Numbered from the stretch's first letter, positions 10,322-21,563 are shown. The stretch: 64,000 nt of DNA from an uncultured Alphaproteobacteria bacterium (GCA_904501925.1 CAJGCO010000004.1:1-64000), one strand, 5' to 3'. Made by a program: numbers and translations. The notes: generated by a model from the sequence alone, not told the origin.

Positions 10322-11989
10322 TTACCTACCTGAGTAAAATTGTCTCATAAAGCCTGCAACATCATTTGACAATTTAATGTTGTTAAACTCTAGAGGAACC
10401 CCACTAGCTGGAGCTTCTTCTCTATCTGCTGCTGCTAATACTTTTCTAACAGCGCTCTTACACCCTTTTTCATCATAAGTTTTTGATTCTTCTAAGAAAT
10501 CTCTAGCCTTCATTATTTCATCTGCTAGATTTTTGGTATATTTTGTACCTTCAGCTAAACCTTCCTCTAATGATGAAGCGCCTCTACAAATTTCCATAAA
10601 GTGAGAAGTTATCATTCTATAATCATCAGTAGCGCCTTTATGTATTGCTTGTGCTATATAAGAAGGATCATTTTTAGGAGTTTCTCTAACTTCTTTCATT
10701 TGCTCTCTAACGCCAGCAATAAACTCATCTGATAATGTACCTTCATTTAATACTATTGAATCTTTAATTTTGGTAATTGATGTGCGCATACTATTACTGC
10801 AATCATCTTCACCGGCAATTAATGTATTCATTTCGTTTAATTGATTAACTAAATCTTCTTTTTTAACAGGTAGAGGAGCATCGTTTATTTTTTTGAAAAA
10901 CTCCATATCCTCTCTAAACCTATCACCAAGACCCTCAGTCATCACCAAGTTATTTAAATTAGCAAATTCAGTTTTTATTGTAGCTCTTGAATCTGTGTTT
11001 TCTGGATCAGATAAAGCAGCTTTTAGCCTGTTTAAAGCCTCATTTGTACCATCTACACCTGTTCGCCCCTCATTTGCTTGTAGCATTTGATCAATTTTCT
11101 GTAATGCTTCAGCTTTAGGATCTGGCTCTTTTTGCTCTTGAGAATATCTTACTAAATCATGATTGAAAGCGTTCATCTTTTCTGTTACTTCTGGAGAGTA
11201 TTCAACACTCTTTAATCCTGACATAATATCTAAAGTTGCCTTACAAACAGCCAATCTTGTGAAATCTTTTTCTTTTCTATATACTGCCTCTATCATATTT
11301 GGTACTTTTTCATAAAGGCTTAACCTCTTGGTGTCTTCAGTTTCAACACCTCTCTCTCTATCTGCGCGTCCAGCTCTTACCATTGCAACCAGACTTTCAA
11401 AATTATCTGGCGCTGAAACTCCTTCTGGCCACACAGGCGCTTCACCTCTAAGAACTTTATCAATATTTTCTGCAGTTACAGCATATTCATTTAAAAGTTT
11501 ATTTTTATTTGTTTTCAAGTCTTTATCCATTTTTTCGAAAACTTTTTCGCCGATTTGATAATAATCTTTTTTAGATTCTTCAGCTGCATTATCTGAAAAC
11601 AACGCAAAATGGCATAGATTAAGGGCAAAATCTACACTTTTGTTTAACAGCCAATCTGCAGAATGAACAAAAATTTCATTCCACAAAAGATCCATAATTC
11701 CGTTACTCTTACCAGTAGAAGAATCTATTTTTGACTTTTCTGGTTTATCTGGAACAGATCTCTTTTCTTTTGGAGGCGCTTTTTTGAAATTACCATATGC
11801 ATCTGAAATACCTAATTCTGCACCGACAAGATTGTTGAGATTTTCATCACCAAACTCTTCTGGTGTAATTATTGTATTATTTTGAGTTCCTGGTGTCTCT
11901 TGTGAGTTATTTTGAACATCTGGTGTCTCTTGTGAGTTATTTTGAACATCTGGTGTCTCTTGTGAGTTATTTTGAGTATCATCAACCAT
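10322..11989 (-). CDS. Large soluble helical protein with N-terminal decapeptide repeats, unknown function
   Basis: 555 residues. The N-terminus carries three copies of NNSQETPDVQ (or a close variant), then a linker with EEFGDENLNNLVGAELG and a basic Pro/Lys stretch. From about residue 100 the protein is predominantly helical, with no signal peptide. One moderately hydrophobic stretch (DFALNLCHFALF) is too weak for a confident membrane call. I see no catalytic motif. It has a strong promoter of its own at 12020-12048 and a GGAG site before the ATG. It is the first gene of the tight cluster leading to the coupling ATPase, so it may be a substrate, an adaptor or a chaperone of the system. This is inference from context. 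Confidence 0.55.
   Translation of the reverse strand: MVDDTQNNSQETPDVQNNSQETPDVQNNSQETPGTQNNTIITPEEFGDENLNNLVGAELGISDAYGNFKKAPPKEKRSVPDKPEKSKIDSSTGKSNGIMDLLWNEIFVHSADWLLNKSVDFALNLCHFALFSDNAAEESKKDYYQIGEKVFEKMDKDLKTNKNKLLNEYAVTAENIDKVLRGEAPVWPEGVSAPDNFESLVAMVRAGRADRERGVETEDTKRLSLYEKVPNMIEAVYRKEKDFTRLAVCKATLDIMSGLKSVEYSPEVTEKMNAFNHDLVRYSQEQKEPDPKAEALQKIDQMLQANEGRTGVDGTNEALNRLKAALSDPENTDSRATIKTEFANLNNLVMTEGLGDRFREDMEFFKKINDAPLPVKKEDLVNQLNEMNTLIAGEDDCSNSMRTSITKIKDSIVLNEGTLSDEFIAGVREQMKEVRETPKNDPSYIAQAIHKGATDDYRMITSHFMEICRGASSLEEGLAEGTKYTKNLADEIMKARDFLEESKTYDEKGCKSAVRKVLAAADREEAPASGVPLEFNNIKLSNDVAGFMRQFYSGR
11881..11970. repeat. Three 30-bp tandem repeats inside the 555-residue protein gene
   Basis: Units at 11911-11940 and 11941-11970 are identical, and 11881-11910 differs at a few positions; a partial fourth unit follows. 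Each unit encodes ten residues, so the frame is kept. Copy number could vary between strains by slippage. Confidence 0.85.
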
Positions 11990-12019
11990 TTCAAATCTCC
12001 TAAAGGTGTTTATTCTGCT

Positions 12020-12048
12020 ATTATATCATAAAAACATACGTTTGTCTA
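12020..12048 (-). promoter_or_regulatory. Strong sigma70-type promoter for the coupling-protein gene cluster
   Basis: On the minus strand TAGACA (12048-12043), a 17-base spacer and a perfect TATAAT (12025-12020). The predicted start near 12013 is about 25 bases before the ATG of the 555-residue gene. Confidence 0.55.
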
Positions 12049-12055
12049 CTTTAAA

Positions 12056-13246
12056 TTATACTTTCAGATTTTTTATAAACTCGCCTATTTTTCGGTTATA
12101 TTTTATTCCATCTTCTGGGGTTACTTTAATGAGACCAAAGAATTTAGCCTTAATTTTATCAAATTGAATTGGCGTAAACATAGCTGGATTTTTTATTAAA
12201 GCTTCAAAAGCTCCTTTAGGGTCTTTTTGAGCTGCTTTGAAATAATTGTTTATAAGTTTTTCTGCATCTATTGGGAATTTTTGAGCTTTAATCTTTTCGA
12301 TAAAAACCAATCTTCTTTTTTGCATCATCTGGTATTCTTCATATAATTCTTTTTTTATCTTGTTTTTTTTGATTACTTCTTTCATTTGCTCATATTGTGA
12401 TTCACATATTTCAATGTTTATCAATATTTCTATATATGAAATAACTACAAGTTGCATATCTGTATCATTTAGAGATGATGCAAAATCTAAAAATTCTTCA
12501 TCGGTTGCATTTTTGTTTAATCTTTTCATGTTTTCTGGATCATATTTATTTAGCGCATCCCATCCATCTAACAAAAATTGAGCAATTTTTTTGCCAACAC
12601 TTGGTTTGTAGTTTGGCTTTAGCATATCATCATTATAATCTGTTTGTGGGGTTTTGATTTTTTTTCTTTGAGTTATAGCTATTATTCCATCTTTAAAGTT
12701 TAGAATAGCTCTAGCTAATTCAGCCTCTTCTTGTTTTAAATCTTTGTTTAATTCATCTACATCAATATTAGATGTTGGTTGTTTAGTATTTGGCGAGGAT
12801 GATGTTATTGTGGAATCTAACGTCGCTGATGTGGTTTGGGATGATGTTTGTGGGGTTAAGAAACCATCTAAACCAGAAGACTGCGCCTCTGATGGAGACT
12901 GGGTTGTTAAAAAGCTGTCTAAACCAGACGATTGCGCCCCAGATGAAGGCTGAGTTGTTAAAAAGCTATCTAAACCTCCAGCTGCTTGGTTAGGTGTAGC
13001 ATTTGAAGGTGATTGAGATAAAAAGCTATCTAAACTATCTTTTTTAGAAGGTTCAAAGAAACCATCTACAGTATCACTTGTGTCACCATTTATAAATTTA
13101 CTTAACAATCTTGAGAACTCTGTTTCAATATCTGTATTTTCAGAAGATTGAGGTTGAGATGGTTTGAGGTCCTCTTCTTTTTTTAGTGGAGTGGATGATG
13201 TATTTGCACTTAAAAAACTATCTAAATTATCTAGTTCATTTACCAT
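12056..13246 (-). CDS. Protein with repeated LDSFL linear motifs and a helical C-terminal domain, unknown function
   Basis: 396 residues. The first ~165 residues are Ser/Thr/Gln/Pro-rich and look disordered. They carry the motif L-D-[SG]-F-L at residues 8-12, 72-76, 92-96, 109-113 and 126-130, plus a VDGFF variant at 60-64. Residues from about 168 on form a helical, charged domain ending in NRKIGEFIKNLKV, with no membrane segment or signal peptide. AAGAGGAAG precedes the ATG. It is 66 bases upstream of the 555-residue gene, whose promoter lies between them. Regular spacing of an identical short motif in a disordered tail suggests several docking sites for one partner protein. No family is recognised. 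Confidence 0.55.
   Translation of the reverse strand: MVNELDNLDSFLSANTSSTPLKKEEDLKPSQPQSSENTDIETEFSRLLSKFINGDTSDTVDGFFEPSKKDSLDSFLSQSPSNATPNQAAGGLDSFLTTQPSSGAQSSGLDSFLTTQSPSEAQSSGLDGFLTPQTSSQTTSATLDSTITSSSPNTKQPTSNIDVDELNKDLKQEEAELARAILNFKDGIIAITQRKKIKTPQTDYNDDMLKPNYKPSVGKKIAQFLLDGWDALNKYDPENMKRLNKNATDEEFLDFASSLNDTDMQLVVISYIEILINIEICESQYEQMKEVIKKNKIKKELYEEYQMMQKRRLVFIEKIKAQKFPIDAEKLINNYFKAAQKDPKGAFEALIKNPAMFTPIQFDKIKAKFFGLIKVTPEDGIKYNRKIGEFIKNLKV
12821..12973. repeat. 17-residue (51-bp) coding repeats carrying the LDSFL motif
   Basis: Residues 92-108, 109-125 and 126-142 of the minus-strand gene repeat with a period of 17 residues (LDSFLTTQPSSGAQSSG, LDSFLTTQSPSEAQSSG, then a diverged LDGFLTPQTSS unit). 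The first two are nearly identical, which implies recent duplication. Confidence 0.75.
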
Positions 13247-13365
13247 TGTTCTTCCTCTTTGTTTTTTTGAACACCAATTTTGATGTATTCTTTCCTTGAT
13301 TTTATAGAATATTTTAGTTTATTATATCTGCTAATTAGTGAAAATATATTTAATAAGTGAATAAA

Positions 13366-14340
13366 ATGAGCGAAGAATATAATAAAATTTTATATACACA
13401 TCCTGTTGATGAAACAACTACTGGACAAAGAATTGATAAATTTATTGCTAGTGATATTGATGAATTATCGCGATCACAAGTTCAAAAACTCATTGAAAAG
13501 GGAAATGTTTTTGCTGATGAAGAAATTATTGCTGATAATGATTTTAAAACAAGATTAGGAGATATTTATCAGATAACAATTCCAAACCCTGAAGAGCCAA
13601 CTCCTGTTGCTCAAGATATAAAAATTGATGTTTTATATGAAGATAAAGACATTATCGTTGTCAACAAACCTGCTGGGATGACTGTTCACCCAGGGGCTGG
13701 TATAAACACTGGCACACTTGTAAACGCTTTATTGTATCATTGTAAAGATTCCTTATCAGGAATCGGTGGGGTCGCTAGACCAGGAATTGTACATAGAATT
13801 GATAAGAACACTAGTGGAATTCTTGTTGTAGCAAAAAATGATATTGCACACAGAGGTTTAGCTGAACAATTTTTTAAGCATTCTATTGAAAGAACTTATT
13901 TTGCTGTAGTTTATGGCGTTCCCTCACCTAAAAAAGGAACTATTGAGGGAAATATTGCAAGAAGTTATTATGATAGAAAAAAAATGGCATTGGTTCAAAG
14001 TGGTGGAAAATCGGCTATTACACACTATGAAGTTATGGAAAACTATAAGAATATTGCTTCACTTGTTAAATGTAACTTAGAAACAGGAAGGACCCATCAA
14101 ATTAGAGTACATTTATCTAGTATTGGCTGTCATTTGATTGGTGATGATATATATGAAAAACCTAAAAAGAGTAATATTAATCTTCCTGTTATGGAAAAAA
14201 AATATGTAAATACCTTTCCAAGACAAGCTTTGCACGCATATTCTTTAGGCTTTATTCACCCTATTACTAAGAAAGAATTGTCTTTTTGTGTTGATGTGCC
14301 TGAAGACATACGAGAGCTAATTGGTGTTTTGAAGAAATAG
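13366..14340 (+). CDS. rluD: RluA/RluD-family ribosomal large subunit pseudouridine synthase
   Basis: Converts uridine to pseudouridine in 23S rRNA; RluD acts on helix 69. An N-terminal S4 RNA-binding domain (LSRSQVQKLIEKGNVFAD) is followed by the catalytic domain with VLYEDKDIIVVNKPAGMTVHPG and the motif RPGIVHRIDKNTSG, which holds the catalytic Asp. GRTHQIRVHLSSIGCHLIGD is the conserved C-terminal motif. I chose ATG 13366; a GTG nine bases earlier is possible, and neither has a strong ribosome site. The rluD-rpoH order is common in alphaproteobacteria and supports the RluD call over the RluC or RluA subfamilies. Confidence 0.88.
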   Translation: MSEEYNKILYTHPVDETTTGQRIDKFIASDIDELSRSQVQKLIEKGNVFADEEIIADNDFKTRLGDIYQITIPNPEEPTPVAQDIKIDVLYEDKDIIVVNKPAGMTVHPGAGINTGTLVNALLYHCKDSLSGIGGVARPGIVHRIDKNTSGILVVAKNDIAHRGLAEQFFKHSIERTYFAVVYGVPSPKKGTIEGNIARSYYDRKKMALVQSGGKSAITHYEVMENYKNIASLVKCNLETGRTHQIRVHLSSIGCHLIGDDIYEKPKKSNINLPVMEKKYVNTFPRQALHAYSLGFIHPITKKELSFCVDVPEDIRELIGVLKK

Positions 14341-14408
14341 ATAATTAGTTGAGCTTAGAGTAAAAAAATCTTAAATTTCCATTAAAAACAATACAACCAT
14401 TGTCTAGG

Positions 14409-14436
14409 TTGTGGAAAAAAAATTATTAAATATACT
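14409..14436 (+). promoter_or_regulatory. Putative rpoH promoter
   Basis: TTGTGG (14409-14414), a 16-base A-rich spacer and TATACT (14431-14436), about 30 bases before the rpoH ATG. Confidence 0.4.
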
Positions 14437-14466
14437 CTCCTTTAGTCAACTTTTAGGAGAAAGATT

Positions 14467-15342
14467 ATGAAAGAAGAACTTACTCTAAATGGACTTGACT
14501 TTTCACCCGAAGAAAACTTAGCTAGATATCTTCAAAATATAAAAAAATATCCAATATTGACATCTGATGAAGAATATGACCTTGCTTTAGAGTATCAAAA
14601 AACTAAAGATAAAAACATCGCATACAAGCTTATTACATCACATTTGCGACTTGTGGTCAAAGTTGTTGCAAAATATAGAGGATATGGGCTACCTGTTGGT
14701 GAGATGATTTCGGAAGGTAATATAGGATTAATGTATGCTATTGATAAATTTGAGCCAGAAAAAGGGTTTAGATTTTCTACTTATGCGTTATGGTGGATAA
14801 AAGCATCTGTTCAAAAATATATATTAAATTCTTGGTCTTTGGTTAAACTTGGAACAACTGCTGCACAAAAAAAATTATTTTTTAATCTTCGAAAAATAAA
14901 AAACAGGCTAAACTTGGTTGATGATAGAGACTTATCGCAAAATGTGTTATCAAATATTGCACAGTCACTTGATGTAAGTGTACAAGATGTCACCGATATG
15001 AATATGAGACTAAAATCTCATGATGGCTCTTTAAACGCAATGGTTGATGGTGATCAAGATAGCTCTTCAGAATGGCTTGATTTTATTGCTGACAATAAAC
15101 CTAATCAAGAGGAAACTTTAGCACATAATGAAACTATAAAATATAGAAAAAAGATGTTCAACCAAGCTCTTTATGTGTTAAACACTAGAGAGAAAGATAT
15201 TTTATTTAAACGTAGATTATATGATAAGGCTATTACTCTAGATGATTTAAGCAAAACCTACAATATATCTAAAGAAAGAGTGAGACAAATTGAGCTTAAC
15301 TCTATAAAGAAAATAACTAAAGCAATAGAACTTATGCAATAA
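14467..15342 (+). CDS. rpoH: RNA polymerase heat-shock sigma factor RpoH (sigma-32)
   Basis: Directs RNA polymerase to heat-shock promoters for chaperones and proteases. 291 residues. Region 1.2/2 includes LARYLQNIKKYPILTSDEE, then HLRLVVKVVAKYRGYGLP and GNIGLMYAIDKFEPEKGFRF. Region 2.4 is FSTYALWWIKASVQKYIL. The RpoH box is present as QKKLFFNLRKIK, which separates it from RpoD. Region 4.2 is a helix-turn-helix (LDDLSKTYNISKERVRQIE). AGGAGA precedes ATG 14467. Confidence 0.95.
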   Translation: MKEELTLNGLDFSPEENLARYLQNIKKYPILTSDEEYDLALEYQKTKDKNIAYKLITSHLRLVVKVVAKYRGYGLPVGEMISEGNIGLMYAIDKFEPEKGFRFSTYALWWIKASVQKYILNSWSLVKLGTTAAQKKLFFNLRKIKNRLNLVDDRDLSQNVLSNIAQSLDVSVQDVTDMNMRLKSHDGSLNAMVDGDQDSSSEWLDFIADNKPNQEETLAHNETIKYRKKMFNQALYVLNTREKDILFKRRLYDKAITLDDLSKTYNISKERVRQIELNSIKKITKAIELMQ

Positions 15343-15417
15343 CTCTTGAAAAAGGACTAACTAATATTATCTATCTTTTACAAAAAATTTTTAATAAAAC
15401 TATTGTGGGAATGATAG

Positions 15418-16554
15418 ATGAAAGTATATACAAAAGAGAGAAATGTTTATGTTTTATTATTGGTAGGAATGTGTCTTATTTCTTTTTATCTTGGATATTA
15501 TATGTACAAACATAATAACCCTAAAGAAATTAAGCATATTCCTATTAATGATAGCGTTGTAATCAATGTTATGCCTCTTAAAACTCAAAACTTTATTGTA
15601 AAAAAATCTTATATTGGAAAAACAGAGGCAATAAACCAAGTACAAATCATTCCTTTTGTTAGTGGGTACATTAATAACATATCTATTAAAGAGGGAAGTT
15701 TTGTTAAAGAAGGTGATTTATTGATAAATATTAATCCTGATGAATATAATGCTAAACTTTTATCTGCTGATGCTAATGTATTGCAAACAAAATCTAATTT
15801 GGACTATACAAAATCGTATTATGAACGAGTGCAAAAATCTGGTAAAAACACATTTTCTGAAACAGAAATAGAAAATGCAAAAAACAACTACACAAAAGCA
15901 GAAGCTGCATATAAAGAAGCGTTAGCAAACCAATTATTTGCAAAAATAAATTATGATTACACAATAATTAAAGCCCCTATCTCAGGAAAGATAGGAAATT
16001 TCAATTTAAGTGTTGGAGATTATGTTTCACCAAATGATGGAGGTTTAATACATATTATACAAACAACACCAATAAAAGTTGTGTTTTCTTTAAGCGATGT
16101 TGAGTATATAAATATGCTGCAAAACGATGGTAAACTTTTTAAAGACACCGTTATAAAACTAAAGCTTACAAACGGAGATATTTTTGAAAACTCAGGTGAG
16201 TTTAAATACAGTGATAACCAATTAAATAAAAGCACAAATTCTCTATCTGTATATGCATATTTTGATAATAAAAATAATATACTTTTGCCGAACTCTTTTG
16301 TTAACATCGAAACAAGCAAAGAGCTCAAAAATATCATCCTTATAAAAAAGCAATATGTTAAAATGAAAGAAGATGGAAATTATATAAACATAGCAAGAAA
16401 CAACAGTGTTTTTTCAGCCCCTATAAACATTTTATCTGAGAATATTGATGAATATGCTATAGAAAATACATTAATGGATGGTGATATGCTTGTTTTAGAT
16501 GATATATCAACAATAAATAAAAATACAAAACTTATTTTCAACACAATAAAATAG
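15418..16554 (+). CDS. RND efflux periplasmic adaptor (membrane fusion protein, AcrA/MexA type)
   Basis: 378 residues. An N-terminal membrane anchor (about 10-29) is followed by the first lipoyl half ([34 protein letters not shown]), an alpha-helical hairpin (about residues 115-165), the second lipoyl half ([25 protein letters not shown]), and beta-barrel and membrane-proximal domains. It links the inner-membrane pump to the outer-membrane channel. First gene of a three-gene operon, 13 bases before the pump gene. No TetR- or MarR-type regulator is adjacent. Confidence 0.92.
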   Translation: MKVYTKERNVYVLLLVGMCLISFYLGYYMYKHNNPKEIKHIPINDSVVINVMPLKTQNFIVKKSYIGKTEAINQVQIIPFVSGYINNISIKEGSFVKEGDLLININPDEYNAKLLSADANVLQTKSNLDYTKSYYERVQKSGKNTFSETEIENAKNNYTKAEAAYKEALANQLFAKINYDYTIIKAPISGKIGNFNLSVGDYVSPNDGGLIHIIQTTPIKVVFSLSDVEYINMLQNDGKLFKDTVIKLKLTNGDIFENSGEFKYSDNQLNKSTNSLSVYAYFDNKNNILLPNSFVNIETSKELKNIILIKKQYVKMKEDGNYINIARNNSVFSAPINILSENIDEYAIENTLMDGDMLVLDDISTINKNTKLIFNTIK

Positions 16555-16567
16555 CTGGGAGATTAAT

Positions 16568-19500
16568 ATGTTTTCTAAGTTTTTTATTGATAGACCTAGA
16601 TTTGCGATTGTTATATCTATCGTTTTACTTATTTTGGGAGGGCTTGCATTTAAGATGCTTCCTATATCACAATTTCCAAATATTACACCACCGCAAGTTA
16701 GTGTTAAAACATCTTATTTGGGGGCAAATGCACAAGTTTTGGTTGATACTGTTGCCGTACCTATTGAAAATCAGATGAACGGTGTTGAAAACATGATTTA
16801 TATGTCTTCAACATCTGATGATAATGGTTCGTACAACTTAACTGTTACTTTTGATATTGGAACAGATCCTGACATAGCACAGGTTAAGGTACAAAACAGG
16901 ATACAGCAAGCAAATAGCGAATTACCAGAAGAAGTTATTAGAGAAGGTGTTGATATTTCAACAGAAAACTCTGATATGTTGGCAATGATTGCTTTTCAGT
17001 CTCCTAATAACACTTATTCTGATTTATACTTAAGCAATTATGCATACACAAATATTAAAAACCCTTTATCTAGAATTAAAGGAGTAGGAAATGTACAAAT
17101 TTTTGGCCCACAATATAGTATGAGAATTTGGCTTAATATTGATAAGCTAACAAATTTTGGATTAACAAGTTCGGACATTATAAACACAATAAAACAACAA
17201 AACACCCAAGCTGCTGTTGGCAGTATTGGAGCTGCTCCTAGTGATAAAAAAAATGATATTGTTCTAAGCCTTAGCGCAAAAGGATTATTAAATAGTGTAG
17301 AAGATTTTTCTAATATAATCATTACAACAGATGAGAATGGTGGTGTTGTTTACTTAAAAGATGTAGCTCAAATTGTTTTAGGACAAGATTCATATAACTT
17401 AAACTCTAAATTTAATAATTCGCCTGCTGTTATTATTGCTCTTAGCCAGACACCAAATACTAACGCTATTGAGATTATGAAAAATGTGAAAAAAGAATTA
17501 GAAAATCTATCTATGAACTTTGATGAAGATATGGATATATCTGTAGCTTACGACTCAACGGCATATGTTAGCGCATCTATTGATGCAATTATTGAAACGC
17601 TATTTATCACTTTTATGTTAGTGGTATTGGTTACTTATTTGTTTTTACAAAAAGCAAAAACGACATTCATTCCTCTTATTACTATACCTGTATCTTTAGT
17701 TGCAACTGGAATTATTATATATCTTTTGGGTTTTGATATAAATATTTTAACCCTTTTTGCCATGATTTTGGTTATTGGTCTAGTTGTTGATGATGCTATT
17801 ATTGTTGTAGAACGAGTACAATATTTAATGACAAATGAAGGGCTAAACTCTTATGATGCATCTATTAAAGCTATGCAACAAATTGGTAGCGCAGTTATTG
17901 CAACAACTTTTGTTTTACTTGCTATATTTGTACCGGTAGGTTTAATGGTTGGAATAACTGGAAAAATATATCAACAATTTGCTGTTGCAATCGCAACTGC
18001 TGTTGTATTTTCTGCAATTAATGCTTTAACACTAAGCCCTGCTATATGCTCTATTTTACTAAAAAAAACAGATACAAAAATTGGAGCATTTTTTAAAATA
18101 TTTAACAATGGATTAGATTTTTTTAGAGATAAATATGTTAGTGTTGTTGGATTTTTTTCGAAGCACATTGTTTTAACCTCTTTAATTATAATCTGCACAA
18201 TTATTTTAATAGCAATAGGATTTAAATACACTGCTTCATCTTTTTTACCAGAAGAAGATCAAGGGATAATATTTGCAAATATTCAGCTAGATACAACTGC
18301 TAGCATAAATAAGACAAATGAGGTTTTATCAGATCTATCAACAAAAGCTCTTAAAGTAAAAGGAGTTAAATATGTTATTAGTGTTGCTGGATATAGTATT
18401 TTAGGTGGAAGTGGAGAAAATGTTGCGTTAGGAGTTATTGGTTTAGATGATTGGAGTAAAAGACAATCTAAAGATTTAACTCTTAATGCCATATCTAAAC
18501 AATTAAAAGAAATGTTTAACTCATCTAAAGTGGCAGACATTAACTTTTTTGCCCCACCTTCAATTCCAGGTATTGGTCAAAGTAATGGTCTGTCTTTAGA
18601 ATTAATTGCCACGAACAATAGCTTAACCCCTAATGATTTAGCAGATACTTTAAAAAATTATCTCAATATTATAAACAAGGATAAAGATTTCGAATATGCA
18701 TTTAGTACATTTAGATCAGATACTCCACATATTTATTTAAACGTTGATAGAGAAAAACTATTATTTTATGGGATTGAGGTTAGCGAGCTATTCAATACAT
18801 TACAAGCTAATTTAGGAGCTTCATATATAAACAATATTACCCTAAGTGGACAAGTTAATCGTGTTATATTACAGGCAGATTTTGATTATCGAAAAAGCAT
18901 TGACGATATTAAGAATTTATATGTAAAATCCAACAATGGTAATCTAATTAAAATTGGTAGTTTTGCCACTATTTCTACTGAAATATCGCCTAAGATTATA
19001 TCTAGATATAACTTATATACATCAGCACCAATTAATGCTCAAGCAACACAAAATATTAGTAGTGGACAAGCTATGGATAAGCTAGAAAAAATTGCTAAAC
19101 AAGTTTTACCCAAAGGTTTTAATATTAATTGGACAGACTTATCGCTTCAAGAAGCAGAAACACGTGGAATTATTGGAGCATTAATTACATTTGCTGTTAT
19201 TTTTTGTTATTTATTTCTTGTTGCACAATATGAAAGCTGGATGCTTGCTTTTTCTGTAATGTTCTCAACCGTTTTTGCTGTTGGAGGCGCTTTGATTGGA
19301 TTAAAAACATTTGGGCTTCCATTGAGCATTTATGCACAACTTGGCATTATTCTTTTAATTGGTCTTGCGGCTAAAAATGCTATTTTAATAGTAGAATTTA
19401 CAAAAGAATATAGAGAAAAAGGATATAGCATTTTAGAAGCATCAAAAAAAGGCGCTAGCGAAAGATTTAGAGCTGTTTTAATGACTGCTATGACTTTTAT

Positions 19501-19705
19501 TTTGGGCGTATTTCCAATGATTATTGCCACTGGCCCTGGTGCAAACTCACAAATATCTATTGGTGTTAGTGTTTTCTTTGGAATGCTTTTTGCAACAACT
19601 ATTGGTATTATTTTTATACCAGCGCTTTTTTCAGTGTTTGAAAGCATTAAGGAGTATTTCTTTCCTGTTAATAAATATAAAACAAAGGAAAACAAAGATG
19701 AATAG
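16568..19705 (+). CDS. RND-family inner-membrane efflux pump (AcrB/MexB type)
   Basis: A proton-driven trimeric exporter of hydrophobic or amphiphilic compounds (HAE1-like). At 1045 residues it is full length. The start [21 protein letters not shown] is typical. TM4 carries the proton-relay pair in [16 protein letters not shown], and TM10 carries the essential lysine in [20 protein letters not shown]. Porter domains lie between the membrane blocks (for example [13 protein letters not shown]). Substrates cannot be told from the sequence. GGGAG precedes the ATG, and the stop overlaps the next start in ATGAATAG. Confidence 0.95.
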   Translation: MFSKFFIDRPRFAIVISIVLLILGGLAFKMLPISQFPNITPPQVSVKTSYLGANAQVLVDTVAVPIENQMNGVENMIYMSSTSDDNGSYNLTVTFDIGTDPDIAQVKVQNRIQQANSELPEEVIREGVDISTENSDMLAMIAFQSPNNTYSDLYLSNYAYTNIKNPLSRIKGVGNVQIFGPQYSMRIWLNIDKLTNFGLTSSDIINTIKQQNTQAAVGSIGAAPSDKKNDIVLSLSAKGLLNSVEDFSNIIITTDENGGVVYLKDVAQIVLGQDSYNLNSKFNNSPAVIIALSQTPNTNAIEIMKNVKKELENLSMNFDEDMDISVAYDSTAYVSASIDAIIETLFITFMLVVLVTYLFLQKAKTTFIPLITIPVSLVATGIIIYLLGFDINILTLFAMILVIGLVVDDAIIVVERVQYLMTNEGLNSYDASIKAMQQIGSAVIATTFVLLAIFVPVGLMVGITGKIYQQFAVAIATAVVFSAINALTLSPAICSILLKKTDTKIGAFFKIFNNGLDFFRDKYVSVVGFFSKHIVLTSLIIICTIILIAIGFKYTASSFLPEEDQGIIFANIQLDTTASINKTNEVLSDLSTKALKVKGVKYVISVAGYSILGGSGENVALGVIGLDDWSKRQSKDLTLNAISKQLKEMFNSSKVADINFFAPPSIPGIGQSNGLSLELIATNNSLTPNDLADTLKNYLNIINKDKDFEYAFSTFRSDTPHIYLNVDREKLLFYGIEVSELFNTLQANLGASYINNITLSGQVNRVILQADFDYRKSIDDIKNLYVKSNNGNLIKIGSFATISTEISPKIISRYNLYTSAPINAQATQNISSGQAMDKLEKIAKQVLPKGFNINWTDLSLQEAETRGIIGALITFAVIFCYLFLVAQYESWMLAFSVMFSTVFAVGGALIGLKTFGLPLSIYAQLGIILLIGLAAKNAILIVEFTKEYREKGYSILEASKKGASERFRAVLMTAMTFILGVFPMIIATGPGANSQISIGVSVFFGMLFATTIGIIFIPALFSVFESIKEYFFPVNKYKTKENKDE

Positions 19706-21104
19706 AATTTTAATGTTACTTATTATAAATACCTTAGTTGCTTGTTCTGTTGGAGATGAGTATAAAAGCAATGACTTCATATCTCAAACAGAGATAAAAG
19801 AAACTCTTAAAATAGGAAACACTGATAAAACAATTACACATAATTGGTTTGAAATATTCAACGATAAAGATTTAAATACACTACTCATATACGCAATAAA
19901 TAGTAATTTTAGCATAAAACAAGGAATAGAAAGATTAAAACAATCTAGACTACAATATATGATAAAATCAAAATCATATTATCCGATGATAAACTCTCAA
20001 AACAATTATTCTTTCAGTAAAAGCAATAACATATCAAACACTTATTCTAACACCAATGACTTTAGAGTTGGATTTGATTTTTCTTGGGAGATAGATGTTT
20101 GGGGAAAAGGCAAACATATCAGCGAACAATATTATCAGTTATTAAAAAATGCTCAATATTCTATAGCAAATATTAAAGTTATGATAATATCTGAAATTAT
20201 ATTAAACTACATAGAACTACGATCTACTCAGGAAAAACTTAGCATAGCCAACAAAAACTTATCGCTTCAAAATGCTATTTTAGATACAATTAAAGGAAAA
20301 TATAATTCAGGAATTGAAACAGAACTAGCTTTAAGCCACGCTAATTTTGTTACTGAAAAGACAAAACAACTTATACCTGAATACAAATCACAAATTGAAC
20401 AAAGCAAGAATGCTATTGCAACACTGCTTGGCGTCCTACCACAAAAACTACCAATAAACCTTGAAAAAACAAACAATAACATAGCATCAAAAACATTTAA
20501 ATACAGTGTAAAAAAACTACACAAACTTCCTTTAAATATTATACAAACAAGACCTGATGTTGTTATTGCCGAAACAAACATTAAAAAGCAAAACGCAATA
20601 GTAAACCAAGCAATTACAGATTTATATCCTGATATTAATCTAGATATGGCATGGGGGTTTATGAATACAAGTGGCTCTAATTTATTTAATACTAAATCTC
20701 AAGTTTATAGCTATACACCTGAAATATACATTCCAATTTGGAATTGGGGACAACTAAAAAACAACATTGAGCTACAAAAGAGCATAAAAGAAGAATATTT
20801 ATTAAACTACAATGAAGCCGTTTTAACTGCAATACTAGAAATAAAAACAGCAATAGACACTATCAAACACACATACACCCAAAACAAACATGCTACAAAT
20901 GCTTTAAATCAAATAAAAAACATATTAAAACTAACAAAAAATAAATATGAAAATGGGTTGATTGAATTTAGTGAACTAGCAAAAGCAGAGCAAAATTTAC
21001 TTGATGCTCAAAATAATCTTATAGATAGCAATGCAAATATTATAAAAAACATTGCTGCTTTTTATAAAGCGACAGGAGGCGGATATAATATTTATGAAAA
21101 CTAG
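19698..21104 (+). CDS. Outer-membrane efflux lipoprotein (TolC/OprM/NodT family)
   Basis: 468 residues. The start at ATG 19698 gives a lipoprotein signal peptide ending in the lipobox LVAC. The body has the two-fold repeated helical and beta-barrel pattern of TolC-like channels: [19 protein letters not shown] near the N-terminus, [36 protein letters not shown], and [21 protein letters not shown] in the second half. It forms the outer-membrane exit duct of the pump encoded just upstream (8-base overlap). Its last bases overlap a convergent lipoprotein gene. Confidence 0.92.
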   Translation: MNRILMLLIINTLVACSVGDEYKSNDFISQTEIKETLKIGNTDKTITHNWFEIFNDKDLNTLLIYAINSNFSIKQGIERLKQSRLQYMIKSKSYYPMINSQNNYSFSKSNNISNTYSNTNDFRVGFDFSWEIDVWGKGKHISEQYYQLLKNAQYSIANIKVMIISEIILNYIELRSTQEKLSIANKNLSLQNAILDTIKGKYNSGIETELALSHANFVTEKTKQLIPEYKSQIEQSKNAIATLLGVLPQKLPINLEKTNNNIASKTFKYSVKKLHKLPLNIIQTRPDVVIAETNIKKQNAIVNQAITDLYPDINLDMAWGFMNTSGSNLFNTKSQVYSYTPEIYIPIWNWGQLKNNIELQKSIKEEYLLNYNEAVLTAILEIKTAIDTIKHTYTQNKHATNALNQIKNILKLTKNKYENGLIEFSELAKAEQNLLDAQNNLIDSNANIIKNIAAFYKATGGGYNIYEN

Positions 21105-21562
21105 TCGTAATGATATGTGTCATCAAAAGGAACGTCTTGATTTACACTTTGAGGCTTGTAAACAAACAAATTAGATGCCTCAGGAATATCCGTTGTACGT
21201 TCAACATAGCCTTTTCTTAGCATACATCTTTGATATGCTCTTGGACTTGACTTACTATCATTACGAACAGAATTAACCATTATTGGCATAGCACCAGGGT
21301 ATGGCACAAAACTTGCCCATATACCATGTTCTTTATGCCATTTTACAACAATATCATAACGTTGTTCTTCTGAGCGCAACCAACTCTTGAAGCTTGGGAA
21401 AAATTTTATAGGCTCTGCTTGACGCATGCATTCAGAATGATCTCTGGCAAATTTTACTCCACCGGTATTATATCTATCCCAATGAAAAACAACCTGTCCT
21501 TTTCCACTAGTACAAGAACAAAGCATTATAATTGATAGTATTGTTGTATATACTTTTTTCAT
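21101..21562 (-). CDS. Small lipoprotein of unknown function
   Basis: 153 residues. The signal peptide ends in a lipobox-like LCSC around residue 17. The mature part contains HWDRYNTGGVKFARDHSECMRQAE and later RAYQRCMLRKGYVER, a two-cysteine pattern seen in small bacterial lipoproteins in which the pair probably forms a disulphide. It starts one base after the SspA-like gene ends, so they form an operon. The function is unknown; nothing links it to the convergent efflux genes except position. Confidence 0.6.
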   Translation of the reverse strand: MKKVYTTILSIIMLCSCTSGKGQVVFHWDRYNTGGVKFARDHSECMRQAEPIKFFPSFKSWLRSEEQRYDIVVKWHKEHGIWASFVPYPGAMPIMVNSVRNDSKSSPRAYQRCMLRKGYVERTTDIPEASNLFVYKPQSVNQDVPFDDTYHYD

Positions 21563-21563
21563 A

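Noticed and set aside
11881..11970. Direct repeats that could suggest a CRISPR or regulatory iteron array
   Set aside because: Units are contiguous, in frame and encode a decapeptide; there are no spacers.
12744..12993. Plus-strand frames opposite the LDSFL repeat region
   Set aside because: They arise from the repeated antisense codons and have no ribosome site. The minus-strand gene has good start context and a promoter-proximal position.
14393..14412. Hairpin ACAACC/GGTTGT between rluD and rpoH as a terminator
   Set aside because: The stem is only 6 bp and is followed by A-rich rather than T-rich sequence, and it overlaps the putative rpoH -35 region.
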